Shown: positions 1 through 9,411, numbered from the stretch's first letter. The stretch is DNA of 17,226 bases from an uncultured Clostridium sp. (GCA_945946715.1 CAMEWU010000021.1:1-17226), one strand, 5' to 3'. A program made the numbers and translations. The notes: a model not told the origin generated them from the letters alone.

Positions 1-2940
1 AGCACTTTCCTCTACATGAATCGGAACTTTTCCTTCCTCAATAATTTCCAGCATTATTTCAACAATCTTTGGATCAAACTGCTTGCCGGAACACCGCTTC
101 AGTTCTTCCACAATACTGTCTTTATCCATACTGGAGCGATAACATCTGGCACTTGACATAGCATCATAAGAATCTGCAACGCATATAATTCTGGCAAAGA
201 ATGGTATTTCTTCTCCCATTAATCCTTCATTATATCCCTGTCCGTCATAACGCTCATGATGATATCTTGCACCTTCACTAATCCCTGGTAAAGATGTAAA
301 ATCCTTTAGGATTTCTCCACCAATCGTCGGATGACTCTTAATAATTTCTCGTTCTTCCGGTGTCAATTTGCCTGGTTTATTCAGAATCTCATCCGATATA
401 CCAATTTTACCAATATCATGAAGCAGTGCAATACAATAAATCTGTTCCTGCTCCTCCTTTGTTAATTTTAACTTTTTGGCAATTTCTAAGGAATAAGCAG
501 CCACACGCATAGAATGACCATTCGTATAAGGATCCTTTGCATCAATTGTATTTGCAAATGTTCGAAGTGCCTGCTCAACAATACTTTGATATTCTTCTTG
601 CCGCCTCTTTAACCGCATTGTTTTCGCATGAACGCAAAGCCAAAGAACCCCAGTCAAAGCTAAAATGCCTACAAAAACAATTCCAATCCAAAACCAAGCA
701 TATTCCCATAACTGATTCTGCTTATGTATCTGGATTGTCTGAGAATTCAGAACTGTGATTCCATCTTCTCCTAATACTTCTAATACAAATTCATAATCAC
801 CACCGCGAAGATTCGTATAGCTGGCACCCATTGACTGTCCGCTTGTAATCATATGTGCTTCTTCATCGAACCCTTTTAGGCGGTATCGCACGGTCACTTT
901 CTGTCCCGTATAGGTTAGAACAGCAAAACGAATGGTCAAACGGGTTACATTTTTATCTAACATAATCTGATCCGGTGCTTCATAAATAGTATCATCTACT
1001 ACCGCCTGCTGAATAGCAGTTTGAATATCCCTTAGTTCCGAATTCAATTCTGAAAGTTTCAGTATTGCTAAACCTTTACTGGTACACAGATAGATGGTAT
1101 CCTGTTCCTTTGCGTTCCATGTATTTGCGGTTAATGTTCCTAACAATCCATCTGTCACACCAATTACCTTAACCGGTGTATCTTCACCCGAAAGCAGTTG
1201 ATGCCGATTCAGTATATTAATTCCATTGCTCTGCATCAACCACACTTCATCCTGTTCCAGATTGATATCAAAAATACTTCCCGGACTTTTGTTATAATTA
1301 TCTAACAGCTGAAATGATTCAAAATTCCAATAATATAAACTGTTGCCTGCACTAATAAACATTCCTGTGCCGTCCGGTTCCGGCTGCATACGCAGTATAA
1401 CACCAGAGGATAAGCCCTCATTAAACCCATAATTGGTAATCTGTCCGTTTTTTATTTCATAGATTCCCTGCCCATCACTTCCAGCATACAACGTCCCATC
1501 CTTACCCTCACACATACACAATATAACCGAAAATGTCAGGCCATTTTCTTCAGTATAAGTTTGCACAACCTGTTTATTCTGCAAAATGGTTATTCCATGT
1601 TGAGTTGCTACAGCAATTCTGCCATCTGCGCATTCCATAATCATACGAATCTGCTCATCAGACATTCCATTTTCTTTCGTAAACTGCGTAATTGTTTCTG
1701 TTTCTGGGTCATATAGAATCAGTCCATATTGATAATATGTACCAATCCAAATATTTCCATTTGAATCATAAAGAATACTACGAATCCGTTCTCCTTTCAG
1801 AAGCTCTGTCAATTCATTTTCAATTGGCTGGAACTGTCGATTCAGTATAATCAGTCCTGTATCCGTTCCCAGATAATAGTAATCTTTACAAATCTCTACT
1901 ACATTAATGGAGATTTCAGAAAGTCCGGCCGTTTCATTAATATGATAGTATAACCCATCTACAAAATGAAGAATACCGTAATTACCAGAAGAAATCCAGA
2001 CATTTCCTTCATAATCAAATACTATGCCGTTTGCACCACTTGCATGTTCTGCATACATTGGGTTCCAATTATTATAGGTATCAAAATACCCGGTACCATT
2101 CATTGCAGCAACCCAGATATTTCCCTGCTTATCTTGTGCAATATCATTGACTGTGGATAAATCACCTATAAAGTATTTATGAAAGGCATATGAGTTATTG
2201 TTATAATTTTTATCTTGAATTTCTACCTGATAAATAATATTATCTCTAGTTCCTAAAAATAAGTTACCGGTATTTCCGGTATCAACACAGTACAAGGCTG
2301 CGTCCAGCAATTCATCAGACTGGAAGGTACCAATAACAGAATCTCCATCCAACTGTATGGCTTTTCCATTATCTGTGCATGCCCAGAGTATGCCATTTCT
2401 ATCAACTGCCATACTATAGATTGTAATACCATATACATCCTCATTCACCAAAATAAGCTGCTGATTTTCTATCTTTGCAAGTCCGGATGTTGTACCAACA
2501 TATATAGTACCATCTTCACCTTCTGCAAAGGAACGAACAGACAGAAATTCGTTAGAATTTTCATATACAAACTGTATAAATTCATGATTATCATAAAGAT
2601 ATACACCTTTGTCATTGGTTCCAATCCAAAGTCGTCCCTGACTATCTTCAAACAAAGACCGAATACTGGATGACAGTATAGCTCTTTCCTCAGAGTAATT
2701 ACGAAATGTGGTGCCATCATAACGAATTAAACCACCATAGCTTCCTATCCACATGTATCCATCTCTTGTTTGTAATACTGCATTGGCTTCGCCCGTTGGA
2801 AGCCCATTTGTCTCATTATACTCGTAAATAATCCAATCCTGCATAGGCGCAGTATCATCTGCATATACCGATACCGGTTTTATCAAAATGAATATACTTA
2901 TTAAAATGAGTATGATTGAATAGTATCTCTTTGTTTTCAT
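1..2940 (-). CDS. Membrane sensor: beta-propeller, Y_Y_Y, TM helix and HD-GYP phosphodiesterase (3' end outside window)
   Basis: One frame stays open for 980 codons from the ATG at 2940-2938 to base 1, so the C-terminus is missing. An AAGGG ribosome site lies 8 nt before the ATG. Residues 1-27 form a signal peptide (KTKR, a hydrophobic run, then VYA). About 35-640 hold repeated propeller blades with motifs such as MWIG, LWIG and IWVA, as in two-component-regulator propellers. About 655-735 match a Y_Y_Y domain, and about 746-771 form one membrane helix. The HD-GYP domain follows: H809 in TNGHSMRV, H841-D842 in HDIGK, H894-H895-E896, D923 in VADSYDAM and a QFDP motif near the window edge. The family hydrolyses cyclic di-GMP. 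I infer that an extracytoplasmic ligand on the propeller controls a cytoplasmic phosphodiesterase. The GYP signature reads G902-Y903-N904, so the proline is replaced. The ligand cannot be told from sequence. Few residues are probably missing, because QFDP usually lies near the domain end. Confidence 0.93.
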   Translation of the reverse strand, partial: MKTKRYYSIILILISIFILIKPVSVYADDTAPMQDWIIYEYNETNGLPTGEANAVLQTRDGYMWIGSYGGLIRYDGTTFRNYSEERAILSSSIRSLFEDSQGRLWIGTNDKGVYLYDNHEFIQFVYENSNEFLSVRSFAEGEDGTIYVGTTSGLAKIENQQLILVNEDVYGITIYSMAVDRNGILWACTDNGKAIQLDGDSVIGTFQSDELLDAALYCVDTGNTGNLFLGTRDNIIYQVEIQDKNYNNNSYAFHKYFIGDLSTVNDIAQDKQGNIWVAAMNGTGYFDTYNNWNPMYAEHASGANGIVFDYEGNVWISSGNYGILHFVDGLYYHINETAGLSEISINVVEICKDYYYLGTDTGLIILNRQFQPIENELTELLKGERIRSILYDSNGNIWIGTYYQYGLILYDPETETITQFTKENGMSDEQIRMIMECADGRIAVATQHGITILQNKQVVQTYTEENGLTFSVILCMCEGKDGTLYAGSDGQGIYEIKNGQITNYGFNEGLSSGVILRMQPEPDGTGMFISAGNSLYYWNFESFQLLDNYNKSPGSIFDINLEQDEVWLMQSNGINILNRHQLLSGEDTPVKVIGVTDGLLGTLTANTWNAKEQDTIYLCTSKGLAILKLSELNSELRDIQTAIQQAVVDDTIYEAPDQIMLDKNVTRLTIRFAVLTYTGQKVTVRYRLKGFDEEAHMITSGQSMGASYTNLRGGDYEFVLEVLGEDGITVLNSQTIQIHKQNQLWEYAWFWIGIVFVGILALTGVLWLCVHAKTMRLKRRQEEYQSIVEQALRTFANTIDAKDPYTNGHSMRVAAYSLEIAKKLKLTKEEQEQIYCIALLHDIGKIGISDEILNKPGKLTPEEREIIKSHPTIGGEILKDFTSLPGISEGARYHHERYDGQGYNEGLMGEEIPFFARIICVADSYDAMSSARCYRSSMDKDSIVEELKRCSGKQFDPKIVEIMLEIIEEGKVPIHVEESA

Positions 2941-2990
2941 TATCAAAACCCTTTTCTCTTATGTACTGTTTACTAATAAATCTATTTCTT

Positions 2991-3146
2991 CATTATATCA
3001 CGTCGACTGGCGTCTCCGTGTATTCACTCGCATTATGCCGGCTTGTGCAAGCACAGCCGTCGCAATGCTCATTATATCATATGAAGCGTGCTGATGCACG
3101 CGCAGGTCATCAACCTTCGGTTGGTGACATTATATCATATGAAGCG
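2991..3146. repeat. Repeats of CATTATATCA(TATGAAGCG) interleaved with hairpins
   Basis: CATTATATCATATGAAGCG occurs exactly at 3070-3088 and 3128-3146, 58 bp apart. Its first ten bases recur at 2991-3000. Between the copies lie hairpins. 2999-3020 is CACG/CGTG with an inner GAC/GTC. 3030-3068 is GCATT/AATGC, then CGGC/GCCG, then TGTG/CACA with loop CAAG. 3086-3101 is GCGTGC/GCACGC with loop TGAT. 3107-3127 is a 9-bp stem with loop TTC and one G:T pair. On the minus strand each repeat reads TGATATAATG, an extended -10 look-alike facing the sensor gene. It could be a dispersed palindromic element, a structured leader RNA or a set of promoters. I do not recognise a named family. Confidence 0.6.
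2992..3000 (-). promoter_or_regulatory. Extended -10 candidate for the propeller/HD-GYP gene
   Basis: The minus strand reads TGATATAAT, a full extended -10 (TGnTATAAT), about 50 nt before the ATG at 2940. No recognisable -35 lies 17 nt upstream (CACGGA). Identical TGATATAAT motifs occur in the two repeat copies further upstream, so which, if any, is used is unknown. Confidence 0.4.
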
Positions 3147-3236
3147 AGAAGTGACAATTTTGAAAACAAATTCTTTGCTACTTTCTATTATGAATCCCAA
3201 AAACGATGAACAGTAATAAAAATGCGATGAATGGAA

Positions 3237-3265
3237 GAAGCACACCGTTCATACTGGTGTGCTTC
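3237..3265 (-). terminator. Terminator-like hairpin after gltD
   Basis: A perfect 10-bp stem GAAGCACACC/GGTGTGCTTC with a 9-nt loop lies about 36 nt past the gltD stop. On the minus strand it is followed by TTCCATTC, a weak U-tract, so termination may be inefficient and some read-through toward the sensor gene is possible. The plus-strand side is also T-rich (TATTTCTTT), so it could work in both directions. Confidence 0.6.
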
Positions 3266-3301
3266 TATTTCTTTACTTAAATTCTTTATATCTGTATCAG
3301 T

Positions 3302-4822
3302 CTACTGAAGGTTGGTATATCCCATCAAACTGATATCCACTGCCTTAGCCACCTCTCTGCCTTCCCGGATAGCCCATACCACTAAGGACTGGCCTCGGTG
3401 CATATCCCCGGTAACAAATACCCGGTCAACGCTGGTTGCATACTGCCCCGGTTCCGTCTTTACATTGGTTCTGCCATCTAACTCAACCTTAAAGGCTTTC
3501 GTTACATACTCCTGGGAACCTAAGAATCCGGCTGCTATCAGTACCATATCACATTCAATTTCATACTCACTTCCCGGTACTTCAGACATATTCATACGTC
3601 CGGTTGCTTCATCCTTCTTCCAGTCTAACATTACACATTTTGCCTTAGTCAGCTTGCCATTCTTATCACGAACAAATTCTTTTACTGTAGTCTGATAGAT
3701 TCGCGGATCTTGACCAAATACAGCAATCGCTTCCTCCTGACCATAATCGGTCTTCAGAATCTTCGGCCACTCCGGCCATTGATTATCATCTGCTCGTTCT
3801 ACCGGTGGTTTCGGCATCATTTCCAACTGAGTCACTGCACTTGCTCCCAGACGAATAGAAGTTCCTACGCAGTCATTGCCTGTATCACCACCACCAATAA
3901 CCAATACCTTCTTATCCTTAGTAGAAATGAATTTCTGATCTTTAAAATTAGAGTCTAATAAACTCTTCGTTGTTGCCTTTAAGAAATCCACAGCAAAATA
4001 AATACCTTCTCCTTCTCTTCCCGGAGCCTTAATATCTCTTGGATTAGAGGCGCCACAGGCAAGGATGACTCTATCATATTCCTTTAATAAATCCTCCACC
4101 TTAATTGCCTGCATATCTGTTCCTTCTACCTGCTTTGCAGTTGCACCAACATTGGCATTGGTTATGAATTCCACTCCTTCTTCCTTCATAACCTCCACTT
4201 TCCGGTCTATGATTTTCTTTTCGATCTTCATATTCGGAATACCGTACATCAGCAAACCGCCAATCCGGTCACTCCGTTCAAATACAGTTACAGAATGTCC
4301 TCTTCCATTTAACTGGTCTGCAGCTGCTAATCCGGAAGGTCCGGAACCAATAATGGCAATCTTCTTGCCGGTACGAACCTTTGGAGGATTCGGCGCTGCC
4401 AAGCCATGTGCATAAGCATATTCAATAATACTACGCTCATTTTCCTTATTACTGACCGGTAATCCATTCAGATTACAGGTACATGCGGCTTCACAAGGAG
4501 ATGGGCATACTCTTGATGTAAATTCCGGAAAACAATTGGTTTTCCGAAGGCGGTGGTATGCCTGCTCCATGTTACCATTGTAAAGTAAGTCATTCCACTC
4601 TGGAATCAGGTTGTTTAACGGACAGCCGGATGCCATACCCTTAATCATCATACCAGACTGACAGAATGGAACACCACAATCCATACATCTGGCAGCCTGT
4701 GTCCGCTGTGCCTCTAATGATAACGGTGTATGGAATTCGTTAAAATTCTTGATTCTCTGCTTTGGACTGGTCTCGTCACTTGTTACTCTTGCATAATCTA
4801 AAAATCCGGTTGGTTTACCCAT
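3302..4822 (-). CDS. gltD: Glutamate synthase small (beta) subunit
   Basis: 506 aa, full length for the family. GltD takes electrons from NAD(P)H through FAD and passes them via [4Fe-4S] clusters to GltB, which uses them to reduce the 2-iminoglutarate intermediate. The N-terminal cysteine region is present: C46, C49, C54 and C67, then C97, C106, C110, C114 and C116 (CPSPCEAAC). Two Rossmann motifs follow: GSGPSG at about 159-164 for FAD and GGGDTG at about 310-315 for NAD(P)H. A C-terminal VTGDMHRG motif (about 470-477) is typical of the FAD end of this fold. The start is set by an AGGAGG site that overlaps the gltB stop codon. The gap to gltB is 12 nt, so translation is probably coupled and the subunits made together. 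No truncation or frameshift is seen. Related glutamate synthase-like oxidoreductases exist, but adjacency to gltB makes GltD firm. Confidence 0.97.
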   Translation of the reverse strand: MGKPTGFLDYARVTSDETSPKQRIKNFNEFHTPLSLEAQRTQAARCMDCGVPFCQSGMMIKGMASGCPLNNLIPEWNDLLYNGNMEQAYHRLRKTNCFPEFTSRVCPSPCEAACTCNLNGLPVSNKENERSIIEYAYAHGLAAPNPPKVRTGKKIAIIGSGPSGLAAADQLNGRGHSVTVFERSDRIGGLLMYGIPNMKIEKKIIDRKVEVMKEEGVEFITNANVGATAKQVEGTDMQAIKVEDLLKEYDRVILACGASNPRDIKAPGREGEGIYFAVDFLKATTKSLLDSNFKDQKFISTKDKKVLVIGGGDTGNDCVGTSIRLGASAVTQLEMMPKPPVERADDNQWPEWPKILKTDYGQEEAIAVFGQDPRIYQTTVKEFVRDKNGKLTKAKCVMLDWKKDEATGRMNMSEVPGSEYEIECDMVLIAAGFLGSQEYVTKAFKVELDGRTNVKTEPGQYATSVDRVFVTGDMHRGQSLVVWAIREGREVAKAVDISLMGYTNLQ

Positions 4823-4837
4823 TCCATATCCCTCCTA
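4823..4837 (-). promoter_or_regulatory. Ribosome binding site of gltD overlapping the gltB stop
   Basis: The minus strand reads TAGGAGGGATATGGA before the gltD ATG, so the gltB stop codon TAG is part of the Shine-Dalgarno sequence. This is a classic arrangement for translational coupling and helps balance the two subunits. Confidence 0.8.
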
Positions 4838-7800
4838 TCGTTTCATCGCATAAAATGCTTCAATCTGTGCCTGTTCACTGCTAAGTCCCTTTTCCTCCAT
4901 CTGAACAATCATATTCATCATACGCTTGTAATCATGAGGAACAATCTTCTTGAACTTCGGCAGATAATCTCCAAAGTTTTCCAAAATCTCTTTACCAATT
5001 GTAGAATTGGTGTAAGCTACATGTTCTTTAATTAACTCATTCAATTCCATAACATCATACTTGTTGCTGACTGTTTCAATGGCAACCAAAGACTTGTTCA
5101 GCTTCATATACAGGTCACTTTCCATATCCAGAACATAAGCGACACCACCGCTCATTCCGGCAGCAAAGTTCTTACCGGTCTGACCAAGAACCACCACACG
5201 GCCACCTGTCATGTATTCGCAACCATGGTCACCCACACCTTCTACAACTGCAATAGCACCGGAATTACGGACTGCAAATCGTTCTCCGGCCACACCGTTG
5301 ATAAATGCTTTACCACTGGTTGCGCCATACAAAGCTACATTACCAATAATAATGTTCTCTTCATGCTTATAGGTAACTCCCTTTGGCGGATATACAATTA
5401 ACTTACCGCCGGATAAGCCCTTACCAAAGTAATCATTACTGTCACCAGTCAGTTCCAGTGTCACTCCCTTTGGTACAAATGCGCCAAAACTCTGACCACC
5501 GCTTCCGTTACAGTGAATGGTGTAAGTATCTTCATCCAATCCTTCCGGATACAACTTTGTTACATATGAACCAAAAATAGTACCTACGGAACGGTCAGTA
5601 TTTACCACATCAATCTCAACACTCTTCTTTTGTCCTTTTTCCAAGGCACCCTTTAACTTCTTAACCAGAATCTTCTCATCCACGGTCTTTTCTAATTCAA
5701 AATCATATACCTGCTTCTGATTGTATACCACCTTGTTCTGTTCATCATTATAAAATGGATTTTCCAGAATTCTGCTTAAATCCACATTCTTCTCTGTCGC
5801 CATAGGACCTGCCTTTAATAAATCTGTCCGACCAACCAGTTCATCTACTGTACGGACACCTAATTTTGCCATATACTCCCGCAATTCCTGTGCAACGAAC
5901 CGCATAAAGTTTACCACATATTCCGGCTTACCCTTGAACCGCTTCCGAAGTTCCGGATTCTGGGTTGCAACACCTACCGGACAGGTATCCAGATTGCAGA
6001 CACGCATCATAACACATCCCATGGTTACCAATGGTGCAGTTGCAAATCCGAATTCCTCTGCTCCCAGGATTGCTGCAATAGCAACATCCCGGCCACTCAT
6101 CAGCTTACCATCTGTTTCCAGAATAACCTTATTTCTTAAATCATTCATAATTAAGGTCTGATGGGTTTCAGCCAGTCCAAGCTCCCAAGGAAGTCCTGCA
6201 TTGTGAATAGAATTACCCGGTGCTGCTCCTGTTCCGCCATCATAACCGGATACCAGAATAACCTGTGCTCCTGCTTTGGCAACACCGGCAGCAACCGTAC
6301 CGATTCCTGCTTCTGATACCAGTTTTACTGAAATTCTTGCATCCTGATTTGCATTTTTACAATCATATATCAACTGTGCCAAATCCTCGATTGAATAGAT
6401 ATCGTGATGTGGTGGTGGTGAAATCAAACTAACCCCCGGAGTTGACATACGAGTTTTAGCAATCCAAGGATATACCTTTGCTCCCGGCAGATGTCCACCT
6501 TCTCCCGGCTTTGCTCCCTGTGCCATCTTAATCTGAATTTCCTTTGCACTTACCAGATATCTGGAAGTTACACCAAATCGTCCGGAAGCTACCTGTTTAA
6601 TAGCGGAACAACGATTCTTGCCATCTGTACCAACCGTTAAACGTGCAATATCCTCTCCACCTTCACCACTGTTAGATTTTCCACCCAGCATATTCATGGC
6701 AATGGCAAGGGTTTCATGTGCTTCCTGTGAAATAGAACCATAGGACATAGCACCGGTCTTAAACCGTTTCACAATAGAATCCACCGATTCCACTTCCTTA
6801 ATATCAATTCCTTTTTCCGGATAATTGAATTCCATTAACCCACGCAGATTCTTTGGTTTTGTTTCATCATTGACCAAAGCTGTATATTGCTTAAAGGTTT
6901 CATAATTACCGGTTCTGGTTGCCTCCTGCAGTAAATGAATGGTCTGTGGATTATAGAGATGTTCCTCTTTTCCACTACGGAACTTATGAAGTCCTGCACT
7001 CTCCAAACTGGTATTTACAGCTAAACCAAGTGGATCAAAGGCAGCAGAATGCAATATATCAACGGTTTTCTCAATATCAGCAATACCAATACCACCAATT
7101 CGGCTGACCGTATTGGTGAAATACTTATCAATTACTTCCTTGCTTAAACCAATGGCTTCAAATATCTTCGATCCTTGATAAGACTGGATGGTTGAAATAC
7201 CCATTTTGGAAGCAATCTTTACAATTCCATGGATAATCGCAGAATTGTAATCCTCTACTGCCGCATAATAATCCTTATCCAGCATGTTGTTATCAATTAA
7301 TTCCCGTATACTTTCCTGTGCCAGATATGGATTAATCGCAGAAGCACCAAAGCCTAACAAGGTTGCAAAATGATGAACTTCTCTTGGCTCTGCACTTTCC
7401 AGAATCATAGCAACCGAAGTACGTTTCTTTGTATTTACCAGATGTTGCTGCATGGCAGATACTGCAAGTAATGATGGAATCGGAACCCGGTTCTCATCGA
7501 CTCCCCGATCAGAGAGAATCAATATATTCACACCGTCCCGATATAAACGGTCTGCCTCAACAAATAACCGTTCTACTGCTTTTTCCAAGGAAGTATGTTT
7601 ATAATACGTAATCGGTATTACACCAACCTTCAACCCCGGAACATTCATATTCTTAATCTTCATAATATCTGTATTCGTCAGTATTGGATTATGAATCTTT
7701 AGCACATGACAGTTTTCCGGTTTTTCTTCTAATAAATTACCTTCCTTACCAATATAAACCGAAGTAGAGGTTACAACTTCTTCTCGAATGGCATCAATTG

Positions 7801-9391
7801 GAGGATTGGTAACCTGTGCAAATAATTGCTTAAAGTAATTAAATAATGGCAGATTCTTTTCAGATAATACTGCAAGAGGGCTGTCAATACCCATTGCCTG
7901 AATCGCCTCTGTTCCATTCTTTGCCATCGGAAGTATCTGATTTTTCAAATCATCATAAGAATATCCAAATGCCTTCTGCAATCTTGCCCGTTCTTCCGGT
8001 GTATATTCCTCCGGTTTTTTATTTGGAATGTTCAAGGAATGTAAAGTAACCAGATTACTGTCCAGCCATTCACCATATGGTTGCCGATGAGCATACTTTT
8101 CTTTTAACTCATCATCTGCAATTACTTTACCATTTACAGTATCCACCAGAAGCATTTTTCCCGGACGCAAACGGTCTTTTACTAAAATCTTTTCCGGCGG
8201 TATATCCAACACACCAACCTCAGAAGACAAAATCATGTAATCATCATTGGTAATATAATAACGAGATGGACGAAGACCATTCCGGTCTAACACCGCACCC
8301 ATATAATCACCATCGGTAAACAGAATAGAAGCCGGTCCATCCCATGGTTCCATCATAGTCGCATAATACTGATAGAAATCCTTCTTTGCCTGTGACATAT
8401 ATCGGTTATTCTCCCATGGCTCCGGAATCAACATCATAACCGCTAATGGCAAATCCATACCACTCATGACCAGGAATTCCAATGTATTATCCAAACGTGC
8501 TGAATCAGAGCCATCCGGATCCACAACCGGTGTAATCTTATGCATTTCACCTTTAAAATACTCAGATTCCATGGTCTCTTCCCGTGCTAACATACGGTCT
8601 GCATTACCCCGAATGGTGTTAATCTCACCATTATGTACCATAAACCGGTATGGATGTGCACGCAACCAGCTTGGTGTTGTATTGGTAGAGAATCTGGAAT
8701 GAACCAATGCAATCGCTGATACATAATCTTTATCCTGTAAATCATGGAAGAACAAACGAAGCTCTCCTACCAGAAACATACCTTTATATACAATCGTACG
8801 ACTGGATAAAGAAACCACATAGGTATTATCATTGGACTGCTCAAATACTCGTCTGACAATAAATAGTTTTCGATCAAAATCTAATCCCTTATTTACATCT
8901 ACCGGACGTTTCACAAATGCCTGCATGATGCATGGCATTACATCCAATGCCTTACTTCCTAAAATGGATGAATCTGTTGGAACTTCACGCCACCCAAGGA
9001 ACTCCATTCCTTCCTTTTCCACAATAATCTCAAACATTTTCTTTGCCTGATTTCTCTCCATCTCATCCTGTGGAAAGAAAAACATACCAATACCATAATC
9101 CCGTTCTTCTCCTATTTGGAAGCCTAACGGTTTCACAGCCTTTTCAAAGAATTTATGGGAAATTTGTAACAGAATACCTACACCGTCACCGGTCTTTCCT
9201 TCTGCATCCTTTCCGGCTCTATGCTCCAAATTTTCAACAATTTTCAGAGCATTATCAACCGTTTCGTGTGTTTTAATTCCTTTGATATTAACTACGGCTC
9301 CAATACCACAGTTATCATGTTCAAAGCGGGAGTCATACATACCAATCTGGCAGGCATCCGCTTCTGTTCGATGTAGATTCTGCATAAACAT
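4835..9391 (-). CDS. gltB: Glutamate synthase large (alpha) subunit
   Basis: 1518 aa, the normal size for the bacterial large subunit. It hydrolyses glutamine, channels ammonia and forms glutamate from 2-oxoglutarate. The class II amidotransferase domain begins at Cys28 in HDNCGIG; this cysteine should become the N-terminal nucleophile after a short propeptide is removed. HSRFSTNT (about 231-238) and HNGEINT (about 253-259) belong to the same domain. The FMN-binding synthase domain spans about 850-1220. [3Fe-4S] cysteines are C1126, C1132 and C1137, with the canonical spacing of 6 and 5. The C-terminal GXGXG beta-helix domain covers about 1270-1450. The ATG at 9391 lies only 4 nt from the AGGA core, whereas the third codon, ATG at 9385, lies 10 nt away. 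Translation may therefore start at 9385, giving 1516 aa. It forms an operon with gltD and has an elaborate leader. Confidence 0.97.
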   Translation of the reverse strand: MFMQNLHRTEADACQIGMYDSRFEHDNCGIGAVVNIKGIKTHETVDNALKIVENLEHRAGKDAEGKTGDGVGILLQISHKFFEKAVKPLGFQIGEERDYGIGMFFFPQDEMERNQAKKMFEIIVEKEGMEFLGWREVPTDSSILGSKALDVMPCIMQAFVKRPVDVNKGLDFDRKLFIVRRVFEQSNDNTYVVSLSSRTIVYKGMFLVGELRLFFHDLQDKDYVSAIALVHSRFSTNTTPSWLRAHPYRFMVHNGEINTIRGNADRMLAREETMESEYFKGEMHKITPVVDPDGSDSARLDNTLEFLVMSGMDLPLAVMMLIPEPWENNRYMSQAKKDFYQYYATMMEPWDGPASILFTDGDYMGAVLDRNGLRPSRYYITNDDYMILSSEVGVLDIPPEKILVKDRLRPGKMLLVDTVNGKVIADDELKEKYAHRQPYGEWLDSNLVTLHSLNIPNKKPEEYTPEERARLQKAFGYSYDDLKNQILPMAKNGTEAIQAMGIDSPLAVLSEKNLPLFNYFKQLFAQVTNPPIDAIREEVVTSTSVYIGKEGNLLEEKPENCHVLKIHNPILTNTDIMKIKNMNVPGLKVGVIPITYYKHTSLEKAVERLFVEADRLYRDGVNILILSDRGVDENRVPIPSLLAVSAMQQHLVNTKKRTSVAMILESAEPREVHHFATLLGFGASAINPYLAQESIRELIDNNMLDKDYYAAVEDYNSAIIHGIVKIASKMGISTIQSYQGSKIFEAIGLSKEVIDKYFTNTVSRIGGIGIADIEKTVDILHSAAFDPLGLAVNTSLESAGLHKFRSGKEEHLYNPQTIHLLQEATRTGNYETFKQYTALVNDETKPKNLRGLMEFNYPEKGIDIKEVESVDSIVKRFKTGAMSYGSISQEAHETLAIAMNMLGGKSNSGEGGEDIARLTVGTDGKNRCSAIKQVASGRFGVTSRYLVSAKEIQIKMAQGAKPGEGGHLPGAKVYPWIAKTRMSTPGVSLISPPPHHDIYSIEDLAQLIYDCKNANQDARISVKLVSEAGIGTVAAGVAKAGAQVILVSGYDGGTGAAPGNSIHNAGLPWELGLAETHQTLIMNDLRNKVILETDGKLMSGRDVAIAAILGAEEFGFATAPLVTMGCVMMRVCNLDTCPVGVATQNPELRKRFKGKPEYVVNFMRFVAQELREYMAKLGVRTVDELVGRTDLLKAGPMATEKNVDLSRILENPFYNDEQNKVVYNQKQVYDFELEKTVDEKILVKKLKGALEKGQKKSVEIDVVNTDRSVGTIFGSYVTKLYPEGLDEDTYTIHCNGSGGQSFGAFVPKGVTLELTGDSNDYFGKGLSGGKLIVYPPKGVTYKHEENIIIGNVALYGATSGKAFINGVAGERFAVRNSGAIAVVEGVGDHGCEYMTGGRVVVLGQTGKNFAAGMSGGVAYVLDMESDLYMKLNKSLVAIETVSNKYDVMELNELIKEHVAYTNSTIGKEILENFGDYLPKFKKIVPHDYKRMMNMIVQMEEKGLSSEQAQIEAFYAMKR

Positions 9392-9411
9392 ACTTCCTTT
9401 CTTGCCTTATT

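Larger units (their letters stand above)
2941..3301. other. 361-bp non-coding region with hairpin and repeat mosaic
   Basis: This is the gap between gltD and the propeller/HD-GYP gene. The gltD-proximal part holds a terminator-like hairpin (3237-3265). The middle (2991-3146) is a cluster of short repeats and hairpins, richer in G and C than its flanks. The part next to the sensor gene (2941-2990) is a plain AT-rich leader with the ribosome site. A 97-codon plus-strand frame across the region has no family resemblance and reads through the hairpins, so I do not call it a gene. Confidence 0.8.

Noticed and set aside
631..640. AACGCAAAGC, resembling the core of a c-di-GMP-I riboswitch, near an HD-GYP gene
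   Set aside because: It is antisense within the coding sequence, and the remaining conserved riboswitch segments and paired stems are absent.
2991..3146. CRISPR array or retron RNA
   Set aside because: There are only two full 19-nt copies, the intervening segments are self-complementary and unequal (39 and 69 nt), and no cas or reverse transcriptase gene is in the window.
2916..3209. 97-codon plus-strand open frame across the gltD-sensor gap
   Set aside because: It overlaps the 5' end of the sensor gene, reads through the hairpins and repeats, lacks a ribosome site and resembles no family. It is an accident of low stop density.
4835..9391. Frameshift, intein or fusion in gltB
   Set aside because: The reading frame is continuous, the length is normal and all domains follow in the usual order.
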